Of a stretch of DNA of 64,000 nucleotides, positions 1-11,915 are shown in pieces. Below the pieces are notes generated by a model. The model ran no database searches and was not told the DNA's origin. It was given only the letters and a program-made list of their open reading frames with translations. Position numbers and translations under genes: made by a program. Within the stretch, counting starts at the first letter, position 1. Every line of letters starts with the position of its first letter. Location: contig CBDICR010000005.1 of NCBI GenBank assembly GCA_965277425.1, positions 1 through 64,000 on the forward strand. The letters are read 5' to 3'. Origin of the DNA: Poindextera sp965277425. Lineage in GTDB: Bacteria; Pseudomonadota; Alphaproteobacteria; Caulobacterales; Caulobacteraceae.

Positions 1-2440
<2,440 letters not shown>

Positions 2441-2444
<4 letters not shown>

Positions 2445-3502
2445 GCGAGCTCGAACGGCTCCAGACCGGCCAGGCGGAGCGACTTCGGCCGCTCCGGAAC
2501 CGCGCGCGGCGGCTTGCCGGCCGTGGCCTCGGCGATCAGCCGGATATGCTCCGGCGTGGTGCCGCAACAGCCGCCGAGGATGTTGACGATGCCGCTTTCA
2601 GCCCACTCGGTCAGCATGGCGGCGGTCTCGCCCGGCGTCTCGTCATACTCGCCGAAGGCGTTGGGCAGGCCGGCATTGGGATAGGCCGCGACCAGGGTGT
2701 CGGCGATCCGCGACAGCTCGGCGATGTGCGGCCGCATCAGCTCGGCGCCCAGGGCGCAGTTCAGTCCCACCGCGAACGGCCGCGCATGGCGGATCGAGTT
2801 CCAGAAGGCCTCGACCGTCTGGCCTGACAGCGTGCGGCCGGAGCGGTCGGTGATGGTGCCGGAGATCCAGATCGGCAGCGGCTCTAGGCCGTCATCCTCC
2901 AGGTCCAGTATGGCCTTGATCGCGGCCTTGGCGTTCAGGGTGTCGAAGATGGTCTCGACCAGGAAGAGGTCGACCCCGCCCTCGTGCAGGGCCAGGACCT
3001 GTTCGCGATAGGCGCCATAGACCTCGTCATAGGTCACGCCGCGCGCGCCCGGGTCCTCGACCTTGGACGACATCGACAGCGTGCGGTTCAACGGCCCGAT
3101 CGCGCCGGCGACGAAGCGGGGCTTGTCGGGCGTCTTGGCGCTCCAGCGATCGGCGCTTTCCCGCGCCAGCCGCGCCGAGGCGAGATTCATGTCGCGCACG
3201 GCGGCCTCCAGGCCGAAATCGGCCTGGCTGATCGCGGTGGCGTTGAAGGTATTGGTCTCGGCGATGTCGGCGCCGGCGGTGAAATAGGCGTCGTGGATCT
3301 CGGTGATCAGGTCGGGCCGGGTCAGGCAGAGCGGATCGTAGTCGCCCTTCAGCGGCAGGGCGTGATCCTTGAACCGCTCGCCGCGGAAATCCGCTTCCGC
3401 CAGGCCCTTCTTCTGCAGCAGCACGCCCCAGGAGCCGTCGAGCACCAGGATGCGCTGTTTCGAGACCGCCTTCAGGGCGGCGATGCGTTCAGATCGGTTC
3501 AT
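2441..3502 (-). CDS. metH: Methionine synthase homocysteine-binding subunit (N-terminal half of MetH)
   Basis: A 353-residue homocysteine S-methyltransferase (Pfam S-methyl_trans) domain protein. It is the half of MetH that activates homocysteine on zinc. The N-terminus runs MNRSERIAALKAV, followed by ILVLDGSWGVLLQ, and the zinc-ligand motif GGCCGTTPEHI is near the C-terminus. Full-length enterobacterial MetH carries this as domain 1 of one chain of about 1,200 residues; here it is a separate gene. The start overlaps the metF stop (ATGA, 3499-3502) and its own stop overlaps the start of the second half (2441-2444). An open frame extends upstream to 4108, but that part is the metF gene read in the wrong frame, so the ATG at 3502 is the start. 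Confidence 0.95.
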
Positions 3503-4446
3503 TTCGCCGCCTTTCCCCGCGAGCCCAGCACGCGGCAGATCGCATAGACCAGTTCGGCGTGAGCCGCCCGGTTCAGGGTGTAGAAGTGCAGGTCGCCGAA
3601 ACCTTCCTCGGTCAGCCGCACGCACATCTCGGCGGCCAGCGCGCTGGCGATCAGTTGGCGCGTGCCGGGATCGCGGTCGAGGTCCTTGAACAGCGCAGCC
3701 AGCCAGTCCGGCAGCGGAATGCCGCAGGGCTGGGCCATCTTCTTCAAGCCCTTGAAGTTCGATACCGGCATGATCCCGGGCAGGATCGGGATGGTCACGC
3801 CCGCCTTGCGCACCTGATCGGCGAACCTGAGGAAGGCGTCGATGTCGAAGAAGAACTGGCTGATGGCCCGGGTCGCACCGGCGTCGATCTTGGCCTTGAG
3901 CACATCGATATCGTGGTCGAGCGAAGGGCTTTCCGGATGTTTCTGCGGATAGAGGCTGACGCTGATCTCGAAGGGCGCGATGCGGCCGATCGCCCGGGTC
4001 AGTTCGGTGGCGTTGGCGTAGCCGTCCGCGCGCGGCTGATAGGTCCCGCCGAGCTGACCGGGCGGATCGCCGCGCAAGGCGACCAGATGGCGGATGCCCG
4101 CGTCCCAATAATCCTGGATCACCTCGTCCACTTCCCCGCGCGGAGCGTCGACGCAGGTCAGGTGTGCGGCGGGCTTGAGGGTGGTCTCTTCCAGGATGCG
4201 GCGCACCGTGCGGTGGGTGCGCTCGCGGGTCGAGCCGCCGGCGCCGTAGGTGACCGAAACGAAGTCCGGGCTGAGCGGCTCGAGCTTGCGGATGCAGGCC
4301 CAGAGGTTTTCCTCGGACTCCGGCGTGCTGGGCGGACCGAACTCGAACGACAGGGATTGCGCGCGCGCGATGTGGCCGGCCTGGCGCACGCCGGCGCGAG
4401 CGACGGGGCCGAGGGCGCTTTCGAATTGCACGACGGAGGGGCTCAT
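3499..4446 (-). CDS. metF: 5,10-methylenetetrahydrofolate reductase
   Basis: A 315-residue FAD-dependent reductase that makes the 5-methyl-THF used by MetH. A barrel-type MTHFR fold is suggested by SFEFGPPSTPESEENLW near the N-terminus, VTYGAGGSTRERT (substrate and flavin region), HLTCVDAPRGEV, VALRGDPP and AISQFFFDIDAFLRF. The length is close to the usual bacterial MetF of about 300 residues. The ATG at 4446 was chosen because it forms an ATGA overlap with the stop of the upstream regulator and because the residues upstream (to 4569) are shadow sequence. It lies between its likely regulator and both halves of methionine synthase, so the operon covers regulator, methyl-folate supply and methyl transfer. 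Confidence 0.95.
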   Translation of the reverse strand: MSPSVVQFESALGPVARAGVRQAGHIARAQSLSFEFGPPSTPESEENLWACIRKLEPLSPDFVSVTYGAGGSTRERTHRTVRRILEETTLKPAAHLTCVDAPRGEVDEVIQDYWDAGIRHLVALRGDPPGQLGGTYQPRADGYANATELTRAIGRIAPFEISVSLYPQKHPESPSLDHDIDVLKAKIDAGATRAISQFFFDIDAFLRFADQVRKAGVTIPILPGIMPVSNFKGLKKMAQPCGIPLPDWLAALFKDLDRDPGTRQLIASALAAEMCVRLTEEGFGDLHFYTLNRAAHAELVYAICRVLGSRGKAAK

Positions 4447-5414
4447 GCGGCGCTCCTTTGCTCGGCGGCTTGCCGCGGCGCGGTCCAGATCTTGACGGTC
4501 AGCCCTTGCGCGCCGGCCGGCGGCAGGCTGATCGGCTCCACGGGTCCAAGGCCGGCGGCGATCAGCCAACGGTCCATTTCCGCATCGGAAAGGCCCAGCC
4601 GGCGGTGCTGGTGCGCCTCGCGAAGGAATTCGAGGCCGTGCGGGGCGAAATCGACGATCAGCAACCGCCCGCCCGGCGCGACCAGCCGCACCGCTTCCGC
4701 CACCGCCGCGGCGGGGTCGGCCAGATAGTGCAGCACCTGATGCACGACCACCAGGTCGGCGCAGGCGCTGGGCAGCTGGGTGGCGAAGACGTCGCCGTGA
4801 CGCAGTTCGCAGTGTCCGAGGCCCGCATCCATCGTGGCGCGGCGGGCGATGTTGAGCATCTGCTGTGACAGGTCCAGGCCAAGCGCGGACTGGGCGGTGG
4901 GGCCGAGTAGGCTGAGCATGCGGCCGGCGCCGGTGCCCAGATCGATCAGCTTGCGGAACGGGCCGGGGCCGACCGCGGCCCGGATCGCGGCCTCGACATC
5001 GGCCTCGGAGACATAGAGCGAGCGCAGTTCGTCCCAGTGGGCGGCATTGGCGGCGAAATAGTCGGCTGCCGCCTTCGAGCGCTCAGCGCGCACGACCTCC
5101 AGGCAGGCTGCATCGCGGGCGATTCCCGCGTCCGTGCCGGCGATCAGGCCGAGGGTGTTGTCGATGAAGGCGCGTTCGACCCCGTGCGTCGCCAGTCGAT
5201 AGAAGACCCAGGCGCCGTCGGGAAACCGCTCGACCAGGCCGGCGGCGATGAGCAGCTTTAAGTGCCGCGACACGCGCGGCTGGCTCTGATCGAGCACGCG
5301 GGTCAGTTCGGCCACCGCCAGCTCCTCGCGCGCCAGGAGCGCCAGGATGCGAAAGCGCGTCGGCTCGCCGGCGGCGCGCAGCATCTCCACGACCTGACGC
5401 GAGGACTGGTTCAT
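4443..5414 (-). CDS. ArsR-family regulator fused to a SAM-dependent methyltransferase domain
   Basis: A two-domain protein of 323 residues. Residues about 10-85 form an ArsR winged helix (AAGEPTRFRILALLAREEL, then VLDQSQPRVSRHLKLLIAAGLV). Residues about 140-310 form a class I methyltransferase with motif I LIDLGTGAGRMLSLLG, LGLDLSQQML, and LRHGDVFATQLP. Related ArsR-methyltransferase proteins head metF/metH operons in alphaproteobacteria. SAH-responsive ArsR regulators (SahR) are known to control the methionine cycle, so sensing of SAM or SAH by the fused domain is a reasonable inference. The ATG at 5414 is preferred over an in-frame TTG at 5450, because that TTG lies inside a probable -35 box and the sequence between them is an operator-like palindrome. 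No Shine-Dalgarno sequence precedes the ATG. It overlaps metF by ATGA. Confidence 0.9.
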   Translation of the reverse strand: MNQSSRQVVEMLRAAGEPTRFRILALLAREELAVAELTRVLDQSQPRVSRHLKLLIAAGLVERFPDGAWVFYRLATHGVERAFIDNTLGLIAGTDAGIARDAACLEVVRAERSKAAADYFAANAAHWDELRSLYVSEADVEAAIRAAVGPGPFRKLIDLGTGAGRMLSLLGPTAQSALGLDLSQQMLNIARRATMDAGLGHCELRHGDVFATQLPSACADLVVVHQVLHYLADPAAAVAEAVRLVAPGGRLLIVDFAPHGLEFLREAHQHRRLGLSDAEMDRWLIAAGLGPVEPISLPPAGAQGLTVKIWTAPRQAAEQRSAA

Positions 5415-5422
5415 CACGGGAT

Positions 5423-5438
5423 ATAAAGATATCTTTAT
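5423..5438. promoter_or_regulatory. 16-bp perfect palindrome, candidate operator of the methionine operon
   Basis: ATAAAGATATCTTTAT is its own reverse complement. It lies 9-24 nt upstream of the ATG of the ArsR-methyltransferase gene. On the minus strand TTGACT (5450-5445) precedes it as a good -35 box, so the palindrome occupies the spacer and the weak -10 area (TTTATA or TATATC near 5427-5420). ArsR regulators bind such AT-rich dyads, so autoregulation of the operon is a fair inference. The predicted transcription start would fall at about the ATG. Confidence 0.75.
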
Positions 5439-5470
5439 GTCTAAAGTCAACCGGGATTCGACGGCGAGGC

Positions 5471-6406
5471 CTACTCGACGACCGGATTGACCAGCGGCTC
5501 GCCGGCGAAGAACCGGCGGAGGTTTCCCAGCGTCAGGGCGACCATCTTCGGCACCGCCGCCGCCGTCGCGCCGGCGGTATGGGGCGTGAGCACGGTGTTG
5601 GGGACGTCCGCCCAGCGGCCGGCGGCGGTCGGCTCGCTCGCGAACACGTCGAGCGCGGCCATGCCGAGGCGGCCGTCCCTCAGGGCGCCAATCAGCGCGT
5701 CCTCATCGACAAGCTGGCCGCGCGCGACGTTGACCAACAGGCCGTGCGGGCCGACGGCGTCGATGATCTCGCGGGAGATCAGGCCGGTGTTGGCGGCGTC
5801 GGCGCGGGCGGCCACCACCAGGATGTCGGCGTCTCGGGCCAGGTCGACTAGGCTCGCCGCCCGCGGCCATTTCGCGTCCGGCTTGTCTCGGGGACCCCAC
5901 CAGGAGACCGCCAATCCGAAGGCCTCGGCGCGCCGGGCGATCGCCTCCCCGATCGCGCCCAGGCCGACGACACCCAGCTTCAGGCCGGCGAGCGAGCCGG
6001 TGATCTTCTTTTCCGTGGCCGTCCAGGCGCCCGCCCGCACCATCCGGTCGCCCTCGGCGATGCCGCGCATGGCCGCCAGGACCAGCCCCATGGCGTGGTC
6101 GGCGACATCCTGGTGATTGACGCCCGGCGAGTGGCTGACCTTCAGGCCGCGCGCCCGCGCCCAGTCCAGGTCGACGCCGTCGTAGCCGGCGGTGAAACAG
6201 GCGATCAGGCCCAGGTGCGGCAAGCTTTCGACGAAGGCCTTGTCGATAGGAAATTCGCCCGCCACCAGCAGAGCGCGGATGGCGCCGGCCGCCTCCAGCG
6301 GCGGCCCCGCCCACAGCCGCCAGACGGTGAATTCAGCCTCGAACAAGGGGCCGAGCGCGCCAAGGTGCGGCTGCACGATGAGGATGGCGGGTCTGCTGTC
6401 AGGCAT
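5471..6406 (-). CDS. D-isomer-specific 2-hydroxyacid dehydrogenase
   Basis: A 311-residue NAD(P)-dependent cytosolic dehydrogenase of the glyoxylate/hydroxypyruvate reductase type. The Rossmann motif LGVVGLGAIGEAIARR follows the substrate-domain segment ACFTAGYDGVDLDWARARG. The catalytic set is visible as the Arg in NVARGQLVDEDALI, a Glu in the DVFASEPTA region and the His in LTPHTAGAT. The ATG at 6406 (MPDSRPAILIVQP) gives the normal family length of about 310. A much longer open frame to 7027 exists only because it reads the complement of the Pro/Ala-rich gene. Substrate not assignable. It lies 56 bp upstream of the methionine operon on the same strand, with that operon's own promoter between. 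Confidence 0.9.
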   Translation of the reverse strand: MPDSRPAILIVQPHLGALGPLFEAEFTVWRLWAGPPLEAAGAIRALLVAGEFPIDKAFVESLPHLGLIACFTAGYDGVDLDWARARGLKVSHSPGVNHQDVADHAMGLVLAAMRGIAEGDRMVRAGAWTATEKKITGSLAGLKLGVVGLGAIGEAIARRAEAFGLAVSWWGPRDKPDAKWPRAASLVDLARDADILVVAARADAANTGLISREIIDAVGPHGLLVNVARGQLVDEDALIGALRDGRLGMAALDVFASEPTAAGRWADVPNTVLTPHTAGATAAAVPKMVALTLGNLRRFFAGEPLVNPVVE

Positions 6407-6550
6407 GGCGTCTTTAAAGGCCTCGCCCCCTTCAATACCGCCTGGCGCCCCGGCTTGGCCAGACCACAGGTGGGGAACCAAGACCGAGATCAAAAGTTCA
6501 GCTTCGAGTGATTGCAGCCCTTGCCACCCCCACCCCAGGGAGAAATTGAA

Positions 6551-7030
6551 ATGAACCCCAAGATTCTCGTCGCCGGCGTCGCCATCGCCGCCATGACCGC
6601 CGTCGCCGCCATGACCGCCGTCGCCGCCCAGGCCGCCAGCACTCACGGCTCCAGCGCCTATGCCGAGCCGTCGCAGCCGATCGCCTATTCCAGCCTCAAC
6701 GCCTATATGAAGGCTTCGCCCAAGGCCCGTCGCACGCGCGACTGGTCGGGCGGTTCGGCAGCCTCGGCGAGCAATGCCGGCGCCAACGCCTCGGCGACGA
6801 CCGCGCCGATGTCGAACGACCCCACCAATGGCGCGACGGCGACCCCGGCGCCGGACAACGCCATGTCGGCCACGCCCGGGATGACCCCGCCGGCCAACGG
6901 CTCGATGGCCCAGCCGCCGGCGACCCAGTCCGGCGGCATGGACAACGCCCAACCGCCAGCCGCGACCCCGCCGACCGATCAGGCGCCGCCGACCACCGAC
7001 CAGGCGGCGCCCGCCACGCCCGCGCAATAG
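6551..7030 (+). CDS. Secreted Pro/Ala-rich protein of unknown function
   Basis: A 159-residue protein with an N-terminal signal peptide: MNPKILVAGVAIAAMTAV followed by an Ala-rich core with likely cleavage near AQAAS (residues about 28-32). The mature part has a short ordered-looking piece (SQPIAYSSLNAYMKASPKA) and then a long disordered Pro/Ala/Thr/Asn-rich tail ending TPAQ. The start has a good ribosome site (AGGGAG, 6536-6541, at about 9 nt spacing). The signal peptide contains an exact 18-bp tandem duplication at 6587-6622. Low-complexity tails of this type are common in Caulobacterales envelope proteins. I do not recognise a family. Confidence 0.75.
   Translation: MNPKILVAGVAIAAMTAVAAMTAVAAQAASTHGSSAYAEPSQPIAYSSLNAYMKASPKARRTRDWSGGSAASASNAGANASATTAPMSNDPTNGATATPAPDNAMSATPGMTPPANGSMAQPPATQSGGMDNAQPPAATPPTDQAPPTTDQAAPATPAQ
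6587..6622 (+). repeat. Two exact 18-bp tandem copies inside a signal peptide
   Basis: The unit GCCGCCATGACCGCCGTC occurs twice back to back (6587-6604 and 6605-6622), encoding AAMTAV twice in the hydrophobic core. The frame is preserved, so the signal peptide is lengthened by six residues. Confidence 0.9.
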
Positions 7031-7041
7031 GCTGAAGAAAA

Positions 7042-7073
7042 AGGCGGCGGCTCGAGGCTTCGAGCCGCCGCCT
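7042..7073 (-). terminator. Intrinsic terminator of ettA
   Basis: A 14-bp perfect stem (AGGCGGCGGCTCGA, 7042-7055, with its complement at 7060-7073) has a 4-nt loop. On the minus strand the stem is followed by TTTTCTTC, giving a U-tract after the ettA stop at 7076. It lies between two convergent genes, so it probably also blocks read-through from the plus side, where no T-run follows. Confidence 0.85.
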
Positions 7074-7075
7074 GA

Positions 7076-8737
<1,662 letters not shown>

Positions 8738-8895
8738 TGGCGTTTCGCGCTCTTGGATAAAACGGATGTGGGGGAACGGCGGGGTTCTAGCGAAGCGCTC
8801 GCCTCCAGTCCACGCCGGCGATGGCAACGTTTGGTCAGAACGCGCGTTTGACCCCCAAGGGCGCAAGTCGCCGTTTTTGAATAGGAGATATCCCC

Positions 8896-9078
8896 ATGGA
8901 CAAGAATCGCATCGACGGCGCCGGTAAGGAAATCAAGGGCGCCGCCAAGGAAGCGCTCGGCAAGGTGACCGGCAATATCGGCAAGCAGACCGAGGGCCTT
9001 GTCGAGAAGAAGGTCGGCACGGCTCAGCGCAAGACGGGCGAAGCCGCCGACAAGGCGCGCAGCGAAACGCGCAAATAG
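8896..9078 (+). CDS. CsbD-family stress-response protein
   Basis: A 60-residue, highly charged, Lys/Gly/Ala-rich protein with the CsbD signature (MDKNRIDGAGKEIKGAAKEA, then LGKVTGNIG). Members are small and abundant in stress or stationary phase; their molecular role is unknown. A clean ribosome site (AGGAGA, 8884-8889) sits 6 nt before the ATG. A hairpin terminator follows at 9103. The protein shows no signal peptide or membrane segment. Confidence 0.9.
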   Translation: MDKNRIDGAGKEIKGAAKEALGKVTGNIGKQTEGLVEKKVGTAQRKTGEAADKARSETRK

Positions 9079-9102
9079 TCCACCTTTCGAACTGAGTTGG
9101 AG

Positions 9103-9130
9103 CGCCGCGGGTGAAAGCCCGCGGCGTTTC
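9103..9130 (+). terminator. Intrinsic terminator of the csbD-like gene
   Basis: A stem CGCCGCGGG (9103-9111) pairs with CCCGCGGCG (9118-9126) around a 6-nt loop, followed by TTTC. It begins 24 nt after the stop codon and separates the gene from the convergent glutathione transferase. Confidence 0.8.
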
Positions 9131-9176
9131 TCGTTTGAGAACGCCTTTTATTCCGTTGGGGGCGGCCTGGCGAACT

Positions 9177-9776
9177 CTATGCGAACCGCGTCCGCGTCGC
9201 CACCGCCGCGGGGCGGGCGTAGCAGCGGGCGAGCCAGTCGCGGACGAAGCCGAAGGGCGACAGGTCGAGTTTGGCCGTCCGCGAGGGCGACAGCACACAC
9301 GCCACGTTCAGGTCAGCCACGCTGAAGGTCTCGCCGACCAGCCAGGCGCGGTCGTCCAGCGTCCGATCGAGCAGGGCGAGCGCCGGCTCGACTACCGCCC
9401 TCGCCCTTTCACCGATTGCCGCATGCAGCTTGGCCAGCGCCACGTCCCCTTGCACCCAGGGCTCCAGATGCCCTTGCGCCCATAACGTCCAGCGCCAGGC
9501 CTGCGCCTCGCCCTGGGGCGTCGAGGGATAGAGCCGGCCAGCGCCATAGGTCTTGGCCAGATAGAGGTTGATCGCCAGGGATTCCGACAGCGCGAAGCCT
9601 TCGTCGACGATGGTCGGGACTGCGCCGGCCGGGTTCAGCTTCAGGAAGTCGGGCGACTTCAGCTCCGGATCGTCGAAGGTCAACGGGGTATGCTCGTAGT
9701 CCAGCCCCAGCTCGGCTGCGGCCCACAGCACGCGCAGGGTGCGCGATTTGGGCGATCCATAGATGGTCAGCGCCAT
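9177..9776 (-). CDS. Glutathione S-transferase family protein
   Basis: A 199-residue cytosolic GST. The thioredoxin-like N-domain (residues 1-75) begins MALTIYGSPKSRTLRVLWAA, with the cis-Pro motif AVPTI and the glutathione gamma-Glu contact motif LSESLAINLYLAK. The all-helical C-domain follows and carries WLVGETFSVADLNVA, the conserved N-capping and hydrophobic staple motif. The Ser in the SPKSRT segment could be the activating residue. The substrate cannot be told from sequence. It stands alone and converges on the csbD-like gene. Confidence 0.9.
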   Translation of the reverse strand: MALTIYGSPKSRTLRVLWAAAELGLDYEHTPLTFDDPELKSPDFLKLNPAGAVPTIVDEGFALSESLAINLYLAKTYGAGRLYPSTPQGEAQAWRWTLWAQGHLEPWVQGDVALAKLHAAIGERARAVVEPALALLDRTLDDRAWLVGETFSVADLNVACVLSPSRTAKLDLSPFGFVRDWLARCYARPAAVATRTRFA

Positions 9777-9838
9777 GAGCGCTGATGAGCGCCCCGGCGC
9801 CGAACGTCAAGATCGCGGCGCCCGAGCATAAACGACAT

Positions 9839-9870
9839 CCCCGGGCCGCGTGCTGAATCGCGGCCCGGGG
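9839..9870. terminator. Strong GC hairpin downstream of the Tad-like locus
   Basis: A 12-bp perfect stem (CCCCGGGCCGCG at 9839-9850 pairs with 9859-9870) has an 8-nt loop. The better T-run (GTTTT, 9871-9875) is on the plus strand, where no gene ends, while the minus-strand side has only GTCGTTTATG. It probably terminates the minus-strand Tad-like operon 22 nt after its last stop codon. Confidence 0.55.
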
Positions 9871-9891
9871 GTTTTCGCGCGCGGGGGAGGC

Positions 9892-10239
9892 TCAAGTCGC
9901 GCGCGAAACTGGACGAGCCTCAAGTTGTTCGATGTCGGCTCGGCGCCGGAATATGCTCCATCCATCCGGCGCCCAGCCGCTCTCCAGGAGCTCGACCGCC
10001 AGCAGGTGCGCCGCCTGCAAGGCCAGCGACTCCAGGCTGTCGAGCAGGGCCAGCCTCGCCTCAAGCCGCGGGGTGTGGGCATAGAGCGCGCAGATGACGT
10101 GAAGCCGGCTGCGGATATCGGGCGGGTCTGACAGCGACCCCAGAAGCGGAAAGTCGTTCTGGAAACTGTTCAGGTCGTCGTCAGGCATCGTGGCGCGGTT
10201 CATCCCGGCGTCCCCCTCATGGTCGGTTTCAAGGCTCAT
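9892..10239 (-). CDS. Small acidic protein of unknown function, third gene of the Tad-like locus
   Basis: A 115-residue protein opening MSLETDHEGDAGMNRATM, with a Leu-rich helical middle (PRLEARLALLDSLESLALQA) and ending ARPVSRAT. It has no signal peptide or membrane segment, so it is probably cytosolic. The ATG at 10239 overlaps the stop of the TadG-like gene by one base (TGATG), which supports this start; an in-frame ATG at 10203 is an alternative. I do not recognise a family. Coupling to the pilus-like genes suggests a job in the same process, which is an inference only. Confidence 0.7.
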   Translation of the reverse strand: MSLETDHEGDAGMNRATMPDDDLNSFQNDFPLLGSLSDPPDIRSRLHVICALYAHTPRLEARLALLDSLESLALQAAHLLAVELLESGWAPDGWSIFRRRADIEQLEARPVSRAT

Positions 10240-11915
10240 CAGGCCACCAGCGCCGCGTTGTGACAGCGCAGCCCGTTCACCCACACATCCGCCTCGCCGA
10301 GCCGGACGCCCAAAAGGTTGCTCATGGTGTTGATCACCAGATCCAGGGACGGCGCGACGGTGGTCAGGGTCGATTGTACGGCGGTCTTCACCGGACCCAG
10401 TCCCAGCCCCAGGTTCAGGCCGCCCAGCGAAACCGAAAGGTTCGTATTGGCCAGCAACGACGCGGCGGTGGCCTGGGCGATATCGTTGGTGGAGACCGTC
10501 TTGACCGTCACGGCCTGGATGTCGCTTTGACTGAAGCTCACATCCTGCCAATCGGCGCCGCCGATATTGACCTGCGCCTGCCCGTTCACCTGCAGCAGCA
10601 GCAGGTTGACCAGCTGCGCCGGCTGGATGGTCATCGGCTGCTGGAAATTGTTGAGGGCCGAGGTGTTGACCTGGCCCAGCGCGAGCTCGCCGACACTGGG
10701 TTGCACCGAAAGAGTCACCGCCGGCGCGGTTGTCGACGAGGGACAGGACAGGCTGGAGAGTTTCGCCTCGGCGGACGCGGCCTCGACATAGAGAGGGATA
10801 TTGATCAGCGAGACGCCGGCGCCGTTCAATACGCCGCCGCCCGGCGCGACCTGGCTGTCGATATAGAGCCTCGTCTGCGCCGTGCGGATCGTCACCGTCC
10901 CGTCGTCGTTGACCGTGAGCCAGGGCGAGTTGCTCGGTCGCTGGCCGATCGCCAGCCAGGCGTCGGTGCTGGCGACGCCGGGCACGCCGGCGCCGAGAGA
11001 CAGCTCCACCTGATGACCGCCCTGACTGAGCTGGAGCATGGCGCTGGTGAGCTGGAGCGCATTGACCGACACGCCGGCGCCGGTCGCCGCGTCGGTGTGA
11101 TCCTGGCCGCTGTAGGGACCCAGATCGACGAGTTGCTGAAGCTGGGCCGGTGTTGAGGTTCCGGCCGCCGTCGCCAGCTTGCGTATGGCCTGGGCGGCCG
11201 GGTCCTGGCCCTCGGTGTCCAGCACATTGGCCAGCACGCTCAGAGACTGGCCGGTCGAGACATTGCTCGCCAGCACCTGGTTGAAGGACGCCCCTTGCAG
11301 GTTCAGGCTGGTTTGCAGGGCCTGCGAATATTGCAGCAGATCGACATTGGCGCTGGCCAGCGCGTTATAGTCCATGACGCTGAGCGAGACCTGGCTGCCG
11401 GTCAGGCCGCCAAGCACCGCGTTGGCGACGCCGCCCTGAACGGCCAGCAACCGCGAGCCGATCGAAAAGGCGGTCATCTGAGCGCTCGCCGCCGTCGCGG
11501 TGCGCGATATGTTGACCGTCGATCGCCCGAGAATAGCGGCTCCGAAGAAGAGGTTCGCCGGCGCCGTCAGGGTCACCCGAGCCGCGTTCGGCGCGGTCCC
11601 TCCAGCGGTGAAGCGCTGGCTGGCGGGCACGGCTGGGTTGGGGGCGTAAACCCCGACCACGACGGCCGTCTGCACCGCGCCGGACCAGCCGTTGGCGTTG
11701 GCGGTGCCGGCCGCGGCGGCCTGGGCGTTCGACAGATCGTTCGCCGCGCCGATGGCCGCGAGATCGGCCATCCCCTGCAGTTGGCGCGTCTGCAGAAAGA
11801 TCGATCCCAGATCCACCGCCAGGGCGGCGAAGGCCAGCAAGGCGCCGATCGACGCGGCGGCCATCACCGCGACCCCGCCGCGCCGCGAGCGCCAAAATCT
11901 GCACATGATCCGCAT
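10239..11915 (-). CDS. TadG-like membrane-anchored pilus-assembly protein
   Basis: A 558-residue protein. Its N-terminus (MRIMCRFWRSRRGGVAVMAA) leads into a hydrophobic segment (about residues 15-40), then LGSIFLQTRQLQGMADLAAIGAA, the typical Tad/TadG N-terminal module (Pfam Tad). The rest is a large Ser/Ala/Gln-rich exoplasmic region without the von Willebrand A domain of some TadG proteins; I see no metal-site motif DxSxS. The start at 11915 forms a TGATG overlap with the TadE-like stop. An open frame continues to 12335, but that is shadow sequence of the upstream gene. It is likely anchored in the inner membrane and part of a Flp/Tad-type apparatus whose motor genes are not in the window. 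Confidence 0.85.
   Translation of the reverse strand: MRIMCRFWRSRRGGVAVMAAASIGALLAFAALAVDLGSIFLQTRQLQGMADLAAIGAANDLSNAQAAAAGTANANGWSGAVQTAVVVGVYAPNPAVPASQRFTAGGTAPNAARVTLTAPANLFFGAAILGRSTVNISRTATAASAQMTAFSIGSRLLAVQGGVANAVLGGLTGSQVSLSVMDYNALASANVDLLQYSQALQTSLNLQGASFNQVLASNVSTGQSLSVLANVLDTEGQDPAAQAIRKLATAAGTSTPAQLQQLVDLGPYSGQDHTDAATGAGVSVNALQLTSAMLQLSQGGHQVELSLGAGVPGVASTDAWLAIGQRPSNSPWLTVNDDGTVTIRTAQTRLYIDSQVAPGGGVLNGAGVSLINIPLYVEAASAEAKLSSLSCPSSTTAPAVTLSVQPSVGELALGQVNTSALNNFQQPMTIQPAQLVNLLLLQVNGQAQVNIGGADWQDVSFSQSDIQAVTVKTVSTNDIAQATAASLLANTNLSVSLGGLNLGLGLGPVKTAVQSTLTTVAPSLDLVINTMSNLLGVRLGEADVWVNGLRCHNAALVA

Noticed and set aside
5471..7027. Extended N-terminus of the 2-hydroxyacid dehydrogenase (518 codons)
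   Set aside because: The extra part is Gly/Arg low-complexity sequence that is the complement of a secreted protein gene; ATG 6406 gives normal family length.
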